From assembly GCA_022825065.1 (NCBI GenBank), contig JAJDYR010000030.1:1-64000 (forward strand): a stretch of 64,000 nt of DNA, written 5' to 3'. Shown in pieces: positions 17,156 to 25,450 of this stretch. This DNA comes from a bacterium (GTDB taxonomy: Bacteria; UBA8248). Under the pieces are notes generated by a model that saw only the letters and a list, made by a program, of their open reading frames with translations, did not search any database and was not told where the DNA came from. Every line of letters starts with the position of its first letter. Position 1 is the stretch's first letter. The translations under genes were made by a program, and so were the position numbers.

Positions 17156-18262
17156 ATGCGCGCGCTCATCATCCTGATCGACGGGGGCGACCCCGCCTAT
17201 TTCGAAGCCTCCCACACGCCGAACCTGGACAAAATCGCGAGCGAAGGCGCGCGCTACACCGTCTCGTGCCAGATGCCCTCGGTCACCAACGTGAACAACG
17301 TCTCGATGATCTGCGGCGCGCCCCCCGCCGCGCACGGCATTACGGCCAACTACTTCCTGAACGCAGAGACGGGCGAGGAAGTCTATATGGAATCGGGGGA
17401 TTTCGTTCTCGCGCCCACCCTCATGGAGATGGGCAGCGCGGCCGGGCGCGCGACCGCCGTCCTGGCCTCCAAGCAGAAACTCTGTGACATGATCGGCAAA
17501 GGGGCGCAAACTGTCGTCACCGCCGAGGACCCGCCGGAATGGCTCACCCGGAAAGCGGGCGCCAAGGAGGATATCTATAGCGGAGCCGTGAACCTGTGGC
17601 TTTTGCGGGCGGCGCGGGCGGTGCTGGAAGAGGAAAAACCGGACCTTCTCTACGTCACCACCACGGACTACCTGCAGCACAAATACGGCCCCGAAAGCGA
17701 AGAGGCGCAAGCGCACCACGCCGCGCTCGATGCGGAAGTCGGAAGGCTCGTCGACAGCTGGTTGCGTATTCACAAGGATGGAACTGTCTTCATCACCGCC
17801 GACCACGGGATGCTCGACAAGACGCGAGCGCTGGACCCGGGCGTCATCCTGCGAAGCGAAGGTATAGGCGCGAATGCCGTCCCCATCATCAAGGACCGCT
17901 ACGTCGTCCATCACGGGAACCAGGGCGGCGCGGCCTATGTTCATCTCCAAAGCGAGGAAACTCTCGCGGAGGCCCTCGCCATACTGAAAGCGCACACTGG
18001 TGTAGAAGACGCGCTTTCGCGTCAGGAGGCCGCCGCGCGCTTCCAGCTCATGGCCGGGCGGGTGGGCGACGTCATGGTGCTGGCGGACTCCGGGACCGTG
18101 TTCGGCGTGATGGAAGAGGCCGAGCGCGAGGTCAGGCTCAGAAGCCACGGCTCTGTGCACGAAAGCATCGTTCCGCTATGGGCCCTGAACGCGCCTGAAT
18201 TCGCGCCGAACGAGCCAGCCCGGCATTTCGACTGCGTCCGCTACGTGATGGACAATTTGTAA
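17156..18262 (+). CDS. Alkaline phosphatase superfamily hydrolase, phosphonoacetate hydrolase-like
   Basis: This 368-residue metal hydrolase has the superfamily ligands in LIDGGDP (Asp9/Asp12 region), TTTDYLQHKYG, ITADHGM and a late His. The segment CQMPSVTNVNNVSMICGAPP followed by AAHGITANYF closely matches the nucleophile-Thr region of phosphonoacetate hydrolase PhnA, which cleaves phosphonoacetate to acetate and phosphate. I infer a PhnA-like phosphonate or phosphate-ester hydrolase, with substrate unproven. It lies 21 bp after purD with a weak ribosome site. No phosphonate transporter is visible in the window. Confidence 0.75.
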   Translation: MRALIILIDGGDPAYFEASHTPNLDKIASEGARYTVSCQMPSVTNVNNVSMICGAPPAAHGITANYFLNAETGEEVYMESGDFVLAPTLMEMGSAAGRATAVLASKQKLCDMIGKGAQTVVTAEDPPEWLTRKAGAKEDIYSGAVNLWLLRAARAVLEEEKPDLLYVTTTDYLQHKYGPESEEAQAHHAALDAEVGRLVDSWLRIHKDGTVFITADHGMLDKTRALDPGVILRSEGIGANAVPIIKDRYVVHHGNQGGAAYVHLQSEETLAEALAILKAHTGVEDALSRQEAAARFQLMAGRVGDVMVLADSGTVFGVMEEAEREVRLRSHGSVHESIVPLWALNAPEFAPNEPARHFDCVRYVMDNL

Positions 18263-18336
18263 AGAGAAAACCGGACAAAAAATCCATTGCTCCGCAAATG
18301 CTGCGCCCAAATGCGCTCCGAGCGATACGGCCCCGA

Positions 18337-19377
18337 TCAAACGTCCTCCTGATTCCGCGACCCCCGCTGTTGCGCCGCGCGTTGTTCCACATAATCTTCC
18401 AGTGAGAAAGGCGCGCCCGCATTCTCCGGTGCGGTGGTCTCAACACCGGGGAAATTTGACGTCTCTTCGAACCAGGAGCGCTGCGCGGGCAGGCCCCATC
18501 CTCCCCTGTGGATACCCGATACGTCCCATTCCACCGGCTCTATTTCCATGTCCAGCATCTGATGCGGCGCATCGAGAAGTATTTCGCCCCGATGGCCGTC
18601 GGGGTCCCGGAGGTAGACGTACTGGACGTGCCCCATCGTGTGGCGGCCCGGTCCGCGCTCCACGGCGTCGCCGTAACCCATTTGCCCGGCGATGTCACAG
18701 GCGCGCATCATGTTCTGAAACGAGCGCGTGACGTAAGCGAAGTGGTGCATCCGCGGTCCCCGGCCGGTCAGAAAGACGATGTCCCAAGGAATGTCCTTGC
18801 GGTAGGAGAAGATTCCAAGCACGTTTTTCGACCCCGGCGCCGTCATATAGTCGCTGATCCGAAACCCGAGCCTGTTGTAAAGGTCGAACGCGCTGAGGAC
18901 GTCGGCCGCGTGGAGTTGCATGTGGTCGAAGCGCAACCCGCAGGCCCCCTTGTGCGCGTTGTGAGCGGAATCGGCGCGCTCGACGCGATCCATGCGGGCG
19001 CAGAATTCGAGAGGGACCCCGCCGGGGTCGGAAACCCGGAGCGTCCGGCCCTGATGGGGAGCTTCGACCCAGCGCGGGGCGAGGTTCTCCGCGATGAAGA
19101 ATCGCTCGGCTTTTTCAAGCTCTTCCTCCGTCAGGACGCGAAAACCGACGACCTCGCAAAGCGGTTCGGCATCGGCGCGCTTGATAACGAGGCTGTGATG
19201 GCACGCCTCCTCGATACCGCGAAGGTAGACGACGCCGCCCTCCTCCTCGGTCACGACCAGGCCGTACACTTCCGTATAGAAATCGCGGCTGCGCGCGGTG
19301 TCGCGGCTGGTGATCACGGTGTGGCTGATGCGAGTGACGTTGAACGGCGGGTAGAACACCGGAGAGGGAATCGACAT
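18337..19377 (-). CDS. Extradiol ring-cleavage dioxygenase of the VOC superfamily (HPCD-like)
   Basis: This 346-residue protein has two glyoxalase/VOC modules. The likely metal ligands are His in RFDHMQL, His in PRMHHFAY and Glu in HRGEILL. GRGPRMHHFAYVT, ERGPGRHTMGH and YLRDPDGHR match homoprotocatechuate 2,3-dioxygenase, which uses Fe or Mn to open catechol rings. The substrate here is unconfirmed. It is the distal gene of a minus-strand group with a deacetylase-type protein and a CMD protein. The start ATG has AGGAG six bases upstream. Confidence 0.82.
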   Translation of the reverse strand: MSIPSPVFYPPFNVTRISHTVITSRDTARSRDFYTEVYGLVVTEEEGGVVYLRGIEEACHHSLVIKRADAEPLCEVVGFRVLTEEELEKAERFFIAENLAPRWVEAPHQGRTLRVSDPGGVPLEFCARMDRVERADSAHNAHKGACGLRFDHMQLHAADVLSAFDLYNRLGFRISDYMTAPGSKNVLGIFSYRKDIPWDIVFLTGRGPRMHHFAYVTRSFQNMMRACDIAGQMGYGDAVERGPGRHTMGHVQYVYLRDPDGHRGEILLDAPHQMLDMEIEPVEWDVSGIHRGGWGLPAQRSWFEETSNFPGVETTAPENAGAPFSLEDYVEQRAAQQRGSRNQEDV

Positions 19378-19399
19378 ATCTTGCTCCTTTCCATCGAGG

Positions 19400-20059
19400 T
19401 CACACGGCGCCGGGGTCTCCCACGAATTGCGTTATCGGGGCGACGACGCGGCCATCTGTTATCGGCATGCAACCCGGCGAAATTTCCTGTGTGAACTCGA
19501 TACCGCGGTCGCGCGCTTCATCGATGAAGCGTCCGAGATGCCGCATGGCGCCGGTGGGAGTGTCGTGGAGGACCATGACGGCCCACTCATGGGCTTCGCA
19601 TTGTTCGAGCGCCGTCTCCACCCAATCGTCCGGCTTCTCCCAGTCGCGCGGGATGCTGTTCCACAAAACCATGGTGAAACCGTCTTCCAGGAGTATGTCC
19701 CGCGCTTTCGGGCTGAGGAGATGATCGCCCAACTGGCCGCCGTCCCCTTTGGGGCGAAACATGCGGCGGTTCGTAGCGAGGCCGTCGATCAGCGCCTGCG
19801 TCCCGCGAATTTCATGCTCGACGACTTCATCCGACGGCTGACGGCCAAACGGCGTCGAATGCGACCAGGTGTGGTTCCCGAGCCAGTGTCCGGCCGCCGA
19901 CACGCTTTCCGCAAGCGGGCGGCCGTCGGGCAGCGCCAGCCTCTCGCCGAGCATGAAGAAGGTGGCCGGAACTTCTTTCTCCTCCAGCACGCGGAGAACC
20001 TGCGGGGTGACTTCGGCGAAGGGGCCGTTGTCGAAGGTGAGAGTCAGAGATTTTGTCAT
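19400..20059 (-). CDS. Polysaccharide deacetylase family protein (NodB fold)
   Basis: This 219-residue protein shows the NodB motif order: LTFDNGPFAE near residue 7, where the usual TFDDGP has Asp-Asp and this has Asp-Asn; PATFFMLG; and GNHTWSHSTP with the HxxxH zinc ligands. WAVMVLHDTPTG near the end supplies the late catalytic His. The protein lacks a signal peptide and sits with a ring-cleavage dioxygenase, so the substrate may be a small N-acyl or amide compound rather than cell-wall sugar. That is inference. Confidence 0.8.
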   Translation of the reverse strand: MTKSLTLTFDNGPFAEVTPQVLRVLEEKEVPATFFMLGERLALPDGRPLAESVSAAGHWLGNHTWSHSTPFGRQPSDEVVEHEIRGTQALIDGLATNRRMFRPKGDGGQLGDHLLSPKARDILLEDGFTMVLWNSIPRDWEKPDDWVETALEQCEAHEWAVMVLHDTPTGAMRHLGRFIDEARDRGIEFTQEISPGCMPITDGRVVAPITQFVGDPGAV

Positions 20060-20062
20060 GGC

Positions 20063-20608
20063 TCAAAACGGCGCCGAAACGCCGGATGGGAGGTCATGCT
20101 CGGCCGCGTTGAGAATCGCCGCGCCGACGATGTAATGCCCGATGATACCCGAAATCTCGATGACGCCGGGAACGCCGAATTTTTCCCGCACCGCATCGAA
20201 CTGCGCGTCGGGCACGCGGCGCTTCTCGAGCAGGGTCTTTACATAATCGTAAACGGCTGCTTCGGCGTCGTCTTCAAAATGCGGTGTGCTTCCGGCGCGA
20301 ATCGCCTCGATAACGTCGCCGCTCAACCCGTTGCTTCGCGCAATCGGCTCGTGCACCAACCATTCATGATAGCAGCGCCAGTCACGGGCGACGATCAGGA
20401 TAATCATCTCCCGGACGTTGCCGGGCAGCGTCGCTTTGAAGCGGAGGTATTCACCGACTTCCTGGACGCGATCCGCATAATCGGGTTGATGGAGCCAGAG
20501 CGCCATGAGTCCCCCGGCATGACCGCGTCCGCCCGCAATCATCCGATCCGCCACTTCCCGCTGGCGGGCGCTCATCTCTTTTTCATCGACACCGTAAAAG
20601 CGAGCCAT
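20063..20608 (-). CDS. Carboxymuconolactone decarboxylase family protein
   Basis: This 181-residue all-alpha AhpD/CMD-fold protein contains the conserved EMIILIVARDWRCYHEWLVH segment, whose Cys and His lie where family members place catalytic residues. It ends with GVIEISGIIGHYIVGAAILN, the usual closing helix. It probably acts in aromatic or gamma-lactone catabolism with the adjacent dioxygenase, or as a peroxidase-like protein. The start ATG is preceded by GGAGG. Confidence 0.85.
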   Translation of the reverse strand: MARFYGVDEKEMSARQREVADRMIAGGRGHAGGLMALWLHQPDYADRVQEVGEYLRFKATLPGNVREMIILIVARDWRCYHEWLVHEPIARSNGLSGDVIEAIRAGSTPHFEDDAEAAVYDYVKTLLEKRRVPDAQFDAVREKFGVPGVIEISGIIGHYIVGAAILNAAEHDLPSGVSAPF

Positions 20609-20697
20609 GAGCCCTCCTCCCAGAATTCCGGCAAGAATGGAATCATCATGGAAATCTGCAGCCTTAGTTTACTGGAAGTTTCACGAACCGCCCATCA

Positions 20698-21081
20698 TCA
20701 TGGGTTGCGCTTCACCCACGGGAATTTCTCGTCGATTCCCGGCCAGATTTCGCGGATGGCGAAAAAACATATCGCTATCCAGATGGCGAGGCCGACGTCG
20801 AAACCCTCGAGCACACGCACCATCCAGATAAAATCGAAGGCGCCCAGCACCAGGACAGAGAGGTAACTGCACCACGCAAGCCCCCGCAGTGTCGCCAGGC
20901 CAAAGGCGCACAAGGCCGCCCCCGCCCCCAGCGTCGCCCAGCCGTAGCCCACCCTGCCCGGCTGGTCCATATACATCGCAGACGCGGTGAAGACGGCGAG
21001 CAACGCGCCGACCAGCAGCGTGGTCCTGGCCGCGCGATTCGCGTCGAACACTCTTTCTTCACTTACGGGGGGTTCGTTCAT
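20698..21081 (-). CDS. Small multi-pass membrane protein of unknown function
   Basis: This 127-residue protein has about four hydrophobic segments: TTLLVGALLAVFTASAMYM, YGWATLGAGAALCAFGLAT, the LSVLVLGAFDFIWMV region and VGLAIWIAICFFA. I do not recognise a family. It lies 89 bp upstream of the CMD gene on the same strand and could be the first gene of that operon. Confidence 0.65.
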   Translation of the reverse strand: MNEPPVSEERVFDANRAARTTLLVGALLAVFTASAMYMDQPGRVGYGWATLGAGAALCAFGLATLRGLAWCSYLSVLVLGAFDFIWMVRVLEGFDVGLAIWIAICFFAIREIWPGIDEKFPWVKRNP

Positions 21082-21210
21082 CTTCTCTCTCTTTCCTTTC
21101 GGACGCCGCCCTGCGAGGGTACGCCATCCGCTCCTCGTTGCCTAGCCGCGCGCCCCTGTGGTGTAATCGCGTGGCTGAAATCCCATTCATTTACTTGAGG
21201 AGGACGCCCC

Positions 21211-22251
21211 TTGAAGGCGATGGTGCTGAGAGAACCGGGAAAACCCTTTGTCGAGGAAGAATATCCGGACCCCGTGGCGGGGCCCGGGGAGGCGGTCGCG
21301 AAGATACTGGCCTGCGGCGCCGGGCTGACCATCCACCACGCCCGCATGGGCCGCGTGCCGGACGTGGACTACCCCCTCATCATCGGCCATGAGATCACCG
21401 CCATCATCACCGCCGTGGGCGAGGGCGTGGAGGGTATTCAGGAGGGCGACGCGGTTACCGCGCACTTCTACGTCACTTGCGGGAGGTGCAAGTGGTGCCT
21501 CATCAACCGCGAGACGCTGTGCGAGAACTTCACGGGCTACATCGGCCGCCAGGTGCAGGGCGCCTATGCCGAATACATCAAGCTCCCCGCGCGGAACTTC
21601 ATCAAAATCCCCGCCGGGCTGGATTACGAGAACAACGCGGCGGAGGTCTCCGTCATCTGCGACGCGATAGCCACCCCGTATAAAGTAACGAGGCGCGCGC
21701 GCATCGCACCGCTCGAGAACGTGGCCGTCATCGGCGCGGGCGGCGGCGTGGGCATCCACATGGTGATGATGGCGAAGTGGGCGCACGCGAGGGTCATCGC
21801 CGTGGACGTCGCGGCGAACAAGCTGGGCAAGTGCCGCGACGTGGGCGCGGACGAGGCCGTCGACGCGTCCCAGGGAGACGTGGCGGGCGCGCTGATGGAC
21901 TTGACGGGCGGCAAGGGCGTGGACGTGGTGGTCGACTTCGTCTCCTCCGCCTCCACGATGGAAGCGGGCGTTCAATCCCTGGGAACCGGCGGGCGTCTGG
22001 TGACGCTCGGCGGCACGGGGCAGCCGTTCCAGGCCGCGGCGCGCAATATGGTGACCAAAGAGCTCGAACTCCTGGGCAGCCGCTACTGTTCGAAACAGGA
22101 ACTCAAGGAATCGCTCGACCTCGTGGCGCGGGGCGACGTCTGGCCCGTGGTGACGGAGACCTACTCGTTCAACGCCCAAGAGGTGGAAAAGGTCCACGAA
22201 CGGCTGGAAGCAGCGGCCGTCACGGGCCGCGCCGTCATTGTGATGGAGTAG
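21211..22251 (+). CDS. Zinc-dependent alcohol dehydrogenase (MDR superfamily)
   Basis: This 346-residue medium-chain dehydrogenase has a GroES-like N-terminal half with the catalytic GHE motif (LIIGHEITAI). The structural-zinc cysteines lie in CGRCKWCLINRETLC, and the Rossmann motif is GAGGGVGIHMV. The usual catalytic CGVCHTD is changed to ACGAGLTIHH, so catalytic zinc binding may differ. The start is TTG with GAGGAGG upstream. It stands alone, divergent from the membrane protein gene and followed by a repeat element. Confidence 0.88.
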   Translation: MKAMVLREPGKPFVEEEYPDPVAGPGEAVAKILACGAGLTIHHARMGRVPDVDYPLIIGHEITAIITAVGEGVEGIQEGDAVTAHFYVTCGRCKWCLINRETLCENFTGYIGRQVQGAYAEYIKLPARNFIKIPAGLDYENNAAEVSVICDAIATPYKVTRRARIAPLENVAVIGAGGGVGIHMVMMAKWAHARVIAVDVAANKLGKCRDVGADEAVDASQGDVAGALMDLTGGKGVDVVVDFVSSASTMEAGVQSLGTGGRLVTLGGTGQPFQAAARNMVTKELELLGSRYCSKQELKESLDLVARGDVWPVVTETYSFNAQEVEKVHERLEAAAVTGRAVIVME

Positions 22252-22370
22252 GGAACCTTGGGGATTTCTTGAATAAACCCTGATTTCGTGATCCGGTGCG
22301 CTGAGCTTCCCCGGCCGCCTCATCCTGAGTAGCGGCGAAGCCGCGTATCGAAGGTCAATCGCGCCTAATG

Positions 22371-22652
22371 CGAGGCTGTTGAAAAAGCCTGTTTCGGGGT
22401 CGGCGGCATGGAGGTTCACGCGGCGCAGGCGCGATGGTTTTGTAGGGACAGGCCTCCGTGCCTGTCCTCACGAAGGACAACCACCAAAGGCAGGACAGGC
22501 ACGGAGGCCACGGACAGGCGCAGGAGCCTGTCCGCTACGGGCGAATGTGGTTTTGTTCGTCATTCCGGTGTCGGAGCCGACCAATGCGGGAGGGTTCGCC
22601 GGAATGACGGCGGTGATCAATTCCAAGCGAGGAGAACTTTTACAACAACCCC
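22371..22652. repeat. Composite MITE-like repeat in a 416-bp spacer
   Basis: The spacer 22252-22667 holds no gene. GAGGCTGTTGAAAAAGCCTG at its left and GAACTTTTACAACAACCCC at 22634-22652 form degenerate inverted termini. Between them lie a long imperfect hairpin built on GTAGGGACAGGCCTCCGTGC (about 22440-22545) and an inverted pair of CGTCATTCCGG / CCGGAATGACG (about 22558-22612). Confidence 0.65.
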
Positions 22653-22667
22653 TTAAACGTCAGCCGG

Positions 22668-23420
22668 CTAGTTGGCGATCTTCCACTGGCCGTCGGGCTG
22701 CCTGCAGGCGGTGCCGTAGGCGTTTTGCTTTTTGCCGTCGATGACGACCGTCTGCTGGAACTCCCGGCAGTACTGGTCGAGTTCGTTCTTGAAGGCCGGC
22801 CTGGGAACGACGACGCCGCACACACGTCTGTCGGGGTTGTCCCACACGGTGCGCGTGCCGGAGCGCTGGTTCTCGAGCGCGTACTGCGTGGCGCTCGCGA
22901 GCCTGAGCCGCTCGGCCTCGTCCAGGTCGCGCCCGATCTGCCCGCCCACCACGCTGCCGAGAAGCACGCCCGCAAAGGTGGCCAGCGCCTGTCCGCTTCC
23001 CCTGCCGACCTGATGGCCGATGACGCCGCCGCCGATCGCGCCGATCACCGAGCCGAGAACCTCGTTGTCGTTGTTCGCGTAATAGACCGCGCAATCATCG
23101 CCCGTCGAACGATAGACGTAGCGCTCACGCGGGGAGGAGCGATAGATGACGCGCGGGCCGGTCCAGACCGGATAGCCGTACCAGACGGGAGCGACGAAGC
23201 CGGGGCCGTACCAGTACCTGTGGCGAACGATGACGCGGGGACGACGGTTATGACGACGCCATTTGCGATGCTGACGCGCCTTGTGGCGCCGTTGCGATTT
23301 GTATTCATGATGCCGCTTGATTCCCTGGCGCCGGTCGTGGCGCCTGTCCGCCGCCGCGTCGTTCACCAGAAAAACGACCGCCAAAACACTCAACGCGATG
23401 ATGACCCCATAGCGCTTCAT
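22668..23420 (-). CDS. Exported glycine-zipper 2TM-type protein
   Basis: This 250-residue protein starts with a cleavable signal (MKRYGVIIALSVLAVVFLVN, then DAAAD). A His/Arg-rich region (about 25-75) and a Tyr/Trp-rich stretch follow. Next is a glycine-zipper segment near 125-170 (LGSVIGAIGGGVIGHQVGRG, and ALATFAGVLLGSVVGGQIG), and finally a C-terminal domain with Cys residues ending GTACRQPDGQWKIAN, as in 17-kDa surface antigen-like proteins. It is probably an envelope or outer-membrane-associated protein. No operon partner. Confidence 0.75.
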   Translation of the reverse strand: MKRYGVIIALSVLAVVFLVNDAAADRRHDRRQGIKRHHEYKSQRRHKARQHRKWRRHNRRPRVIVRHRYWYGPGFVAPVWYGYPVWTGPRVIYRSSPRERYVYRSTGDDCAVYYANNDNEVLGSVIGAIGGGVIGHQVGRGSGQALATFAGVLLGSVVGGQIGRDLDEAERLRLASATQYALENQRSGTRTVWDNPDRRVCGVVVPRPAFKNELDQYCREFQQTVVIDGKKQNAYGTACRQPDGQWKIAN

Positions 23421-23483
23421 CTGTCCGTCTCCCCTGTAACTTTACCCGTTTGCCGGGAAAAGACGTGAACCGGCCACCTGCCT

Positions 23484-23512
23484 ATTATACTATTCGACGC
23501 CGCCGGGTTCCA
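23484..23512 (-). promoter_or_regulatory. Candidate promoter of the glycine-zipper gene
   Basis: On the minus strand a perfect TATAAT (23484-23489) lies 17 bp from TGGAAC (23507-23512), a weak -35. It sits about 65 bp upstream of the ATG. The rest of the 319-bp spacer 23421-23739 is AT-rich with no further gene. Confidence 0.4.
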
Positions 23513-23665
23513 TCTCGTTTAACTTATTGATATTTATAAACTTATCTATTTCAAATCCAAAGCGGTTTTCATGCCTAAGCCAAGGGAATACTCATCCGTC
23601 CTCTTGAAAAAATGCGCCCCACGCGCTCTCATACTTCATCCCGACGAAGAGAACCCCCACAAACT

Positions 23666-23694
23666 TTGAAGATTTACGCCCTCGCCTGTAGAAT
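23666..23694 (+). promoter_or_regulatory. Candidate promoter of the MaoC-like gene
   Basis: TTGAAG (23666-23671), 17 bp, TAGAAT (23689-23694). The predicted start near 23701 leaves a leader of about 39 bases containing AGGAGGT. Confidence 0.55.
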
Positions 23695-23739
23695 CGCCTC
23701 CCGTTGAATCATACAAATACTCAGGAGGTTTCAGGTTTC

Positions 23740-24195
23740 ATGAGCGAAGGCGTCGCGTTCGAAAAATGGGAAGTGGGGAACAAATTCACCACACGGGGCA
23801 GGACCATCACCGAGACCGACGTGGTGAACTACGTCAACCTCGTGGGCTATACGGAAAGCCTGTTCCTCGACATGGAGTTTTTACGGGAAAAGGGCCATGA
23901 GAGGCGCATGGCCCCGGCCCTTTTCACCTGCGGCATCGCGGATACCCTGATCGTCCAGACGGGCGTATTGCACGATTACGCGATAGCGCTCCTGGGCGTG
24001 GACGGCCTCGTGGCGCGCGCGCCGGTCTACGTGGGCGATACGCTGACGGTCGAAGTCGAGACGACCGACGTGCGCCCCTCCAGGAGCAGGCCTGATCGCG
24101 GCGTCGTCTCCACGCACCAGAGGGTGCTCAACCAGAACGGCGAGGTCGTGCTCGAATACGACGTAAAACGCATGCTGCTCAGAAGCGACGCGTGA
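23740..24195 (+). CDS. MaoC-like hotdog dehydratase
   Basis: This 151-residue single hotdog domain begins MSEGVAFEKWEVGNKFTTRG. It shows MaoC features: RTITETDVVNYVNLVGY, RRMAPALFTCGIADTLIVQT in place of the usual (A)HG motif, and ARAPVYVGDTLTVEVE. The catalytic Asp-His pair is not clearly conserved, so it may bind rather than hydrate acyl-CoA. The ATG at 23740 has AGGAGGT ten bases upstream; a TTG 36 bp earlier is in frame but has no ribosome site. Confidence 0.8.
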   Translation: MSEGVAFEKWEVGNKFTTRGRTITETDVVNYVNLVGYTESLFLDMEFLREKGHERRMAPALFTCGIADTLIVQTGVLHDYAIALLGVDGLVARAPVYVGDTLTVEVETTDVRPSRSRPDRGVVSTHQRVLNQNGEVVLEYDVKRMLLRSDA

Positions 24196-24241
24196 GGCGG
24201 ACGCACTACAACCCGAAAAGGGAAAATTTGTTCGTGTGTAG

Positions 24242-24368
24242 GGGTCGCATATATGCGACCCTGGTTTCTTCACCCACTACAAGGGCCGCATGTATGCGGC
24301 CCCTACAAAACCGCCCCCTCCCCGATCGCGTCAAACTCTCGTTTATCAGGGCTTTTTCAACAACCCCC
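24242..24368. repeat. Palindromic hairpin modules and repeat terminus
   Basis: A perfect 20-bp palindrome GGGTCGCATATATGCGACCC lies at 24242-24261. A near-perfect one, GGGCCGCATGTATGCGGCCC, lies at 24283-24302. The block closes with GGGCTTTTTCAACAACCCCC at 24349-24368, the MITE-family terminus. It lies between convergent genes, so the hairpins could also end transcription. Confidence 0.7.
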
Positions 24369-24382
24369 GTGAGCGGCGCGCC

Positions 24383-25360
24383 CTACAGCCCGAAAAACTC
24401 CCTCGCCGTGCCGCTCCAGATCCTCTCCGCGTCTTCCGTGGAAATATCGAGCGCGTCCATCATGTCGGCGTGGCGCTTCACGGGCACCCAGGGGGCGTCG
24501 CTCGCGAACATCATGCGCGACGCGCCCATCTCCTGTAAGGAGAACTCGAGCGCCGTTTGGGAATGAACCACCGTGTCCGTGTGGAAGCGTTCGAAGTATT
24601 CGCTCGGGTCGCGCGTGATGAGTTCCTGCTCGTCGCGGTAGCGTGAACTCAGGTTGTCCACCCGCCCGATGAACAGCGGAAGCGACGCGCCCCCGTGCGG
24701 CAGGAGCACCTTGAGATCGGGGTGGCGCTCCAGTACGCCTCCCAGGATAAGCCGCAGCGCCGCCAGGCACTCATCGAACATGAAGCCTATCATCGGCCCC
24801 AGCCAGTGATCCTCATAATGCGGCCCGGAGGGAGAAGGCCCCGGATGCAGCACGAGCGGCACGCCGCGCTCGGCCAGAAGCCCCCACAGGGGTTCATGGG
24901 CCGCGTCGTCGATGTAGCGTTCGCCGCCGATGTAGGCGAACACCTGGAGGCCCACGAAACCGAGTTCGTCCACGCAACGCTCGAGTTCGCGGCAGGTCGC
25001 GTCCATGTCGCCGAAACCGAGCGAGGCCACCCCCCGGAAGCGCTCCGGGTGAAGCGCCGCCGCCTCGGCGAGGCCGTCGTTGCCGATTCTCGCGAGTTCG
25101 TCCGCGTCTTTCGGGTTTTTGGCGAGGTCCGGGCCTGGAATGTTGATGCTGATTAGGGCAATATCGATTTCCTGCTCATCCATCTCGGCGAGCTTGATGC
25201 CGATGTCCAGGGCGGGAAGCCGCATCGGGAGTTTTTGTGTCGGGCTCGCCCACGCCCACCAGAAATCCTCCGCTTTCTCGTAGCGCGGGAAATCGGAGCG
25301 GGCAGCGAGCGCCGTGACGTAGGCTTGTGGTACATGATGGGTTTGAACGTCGATGCGCAT
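24383..25360 (-). CDS. Amidohydrolase family 2 protein (ACMSD-like) with altered HxH motif
   Basis: This 325-residue TIM-barrel hydrolase/decarboxylase is of the Amidohydro_2 family. The usual N-terminal DxHxH metal motif reads MRIDVQTHHVP, so the first His is Gln6. The other expected ligands are visible: His in VPLVLHPGPSP, His in VLLPHGGASLPL and Asp in FASDAPW. Relatives decarboxylate aromatic or semialdehyde acids using one Zn or Mn. The reaction here is unknown. It is divergent from the Gfo/Idh/MocA oxidoreductase, 90 bp away. Confidence 0.82.
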   Translation of the reverse strand: MRIDVQTHHVPQAYVTALAARSDFPRYEKAEDFWWAWASPTQKLPMRLPALDIGIKLAEMDEQEIDIALISINIPGPDLAKNPKDADELARIGNDGLAEAAALHPERFRGVASLGFGDMDATCRELERCVDELGFVGLQVFAYIGGERYIDDAAHEPLWGLLAERGVPLVLHPGPSPSGPHYEDHWLGPMIGFMFDECLAALRLILGGVLERHPDLKVLLPHGGASLPLFIGRVDNLSSRYRDEQELITRDPSEYFERFHTDTVVHSQTALEFSLQEMGASRMMFASDAPWVPVKRHADMMDALDISTEDAERIWSGTAREFFGL

Positions 25361-25450
25361 GGAATTCTCCAGATATATGACGGGAACCTTGATATTGGAC
25401 AGAGGGGATTATTCCCCCAGAATGAACCGGATGCAAATTCAAGTGAGGAG

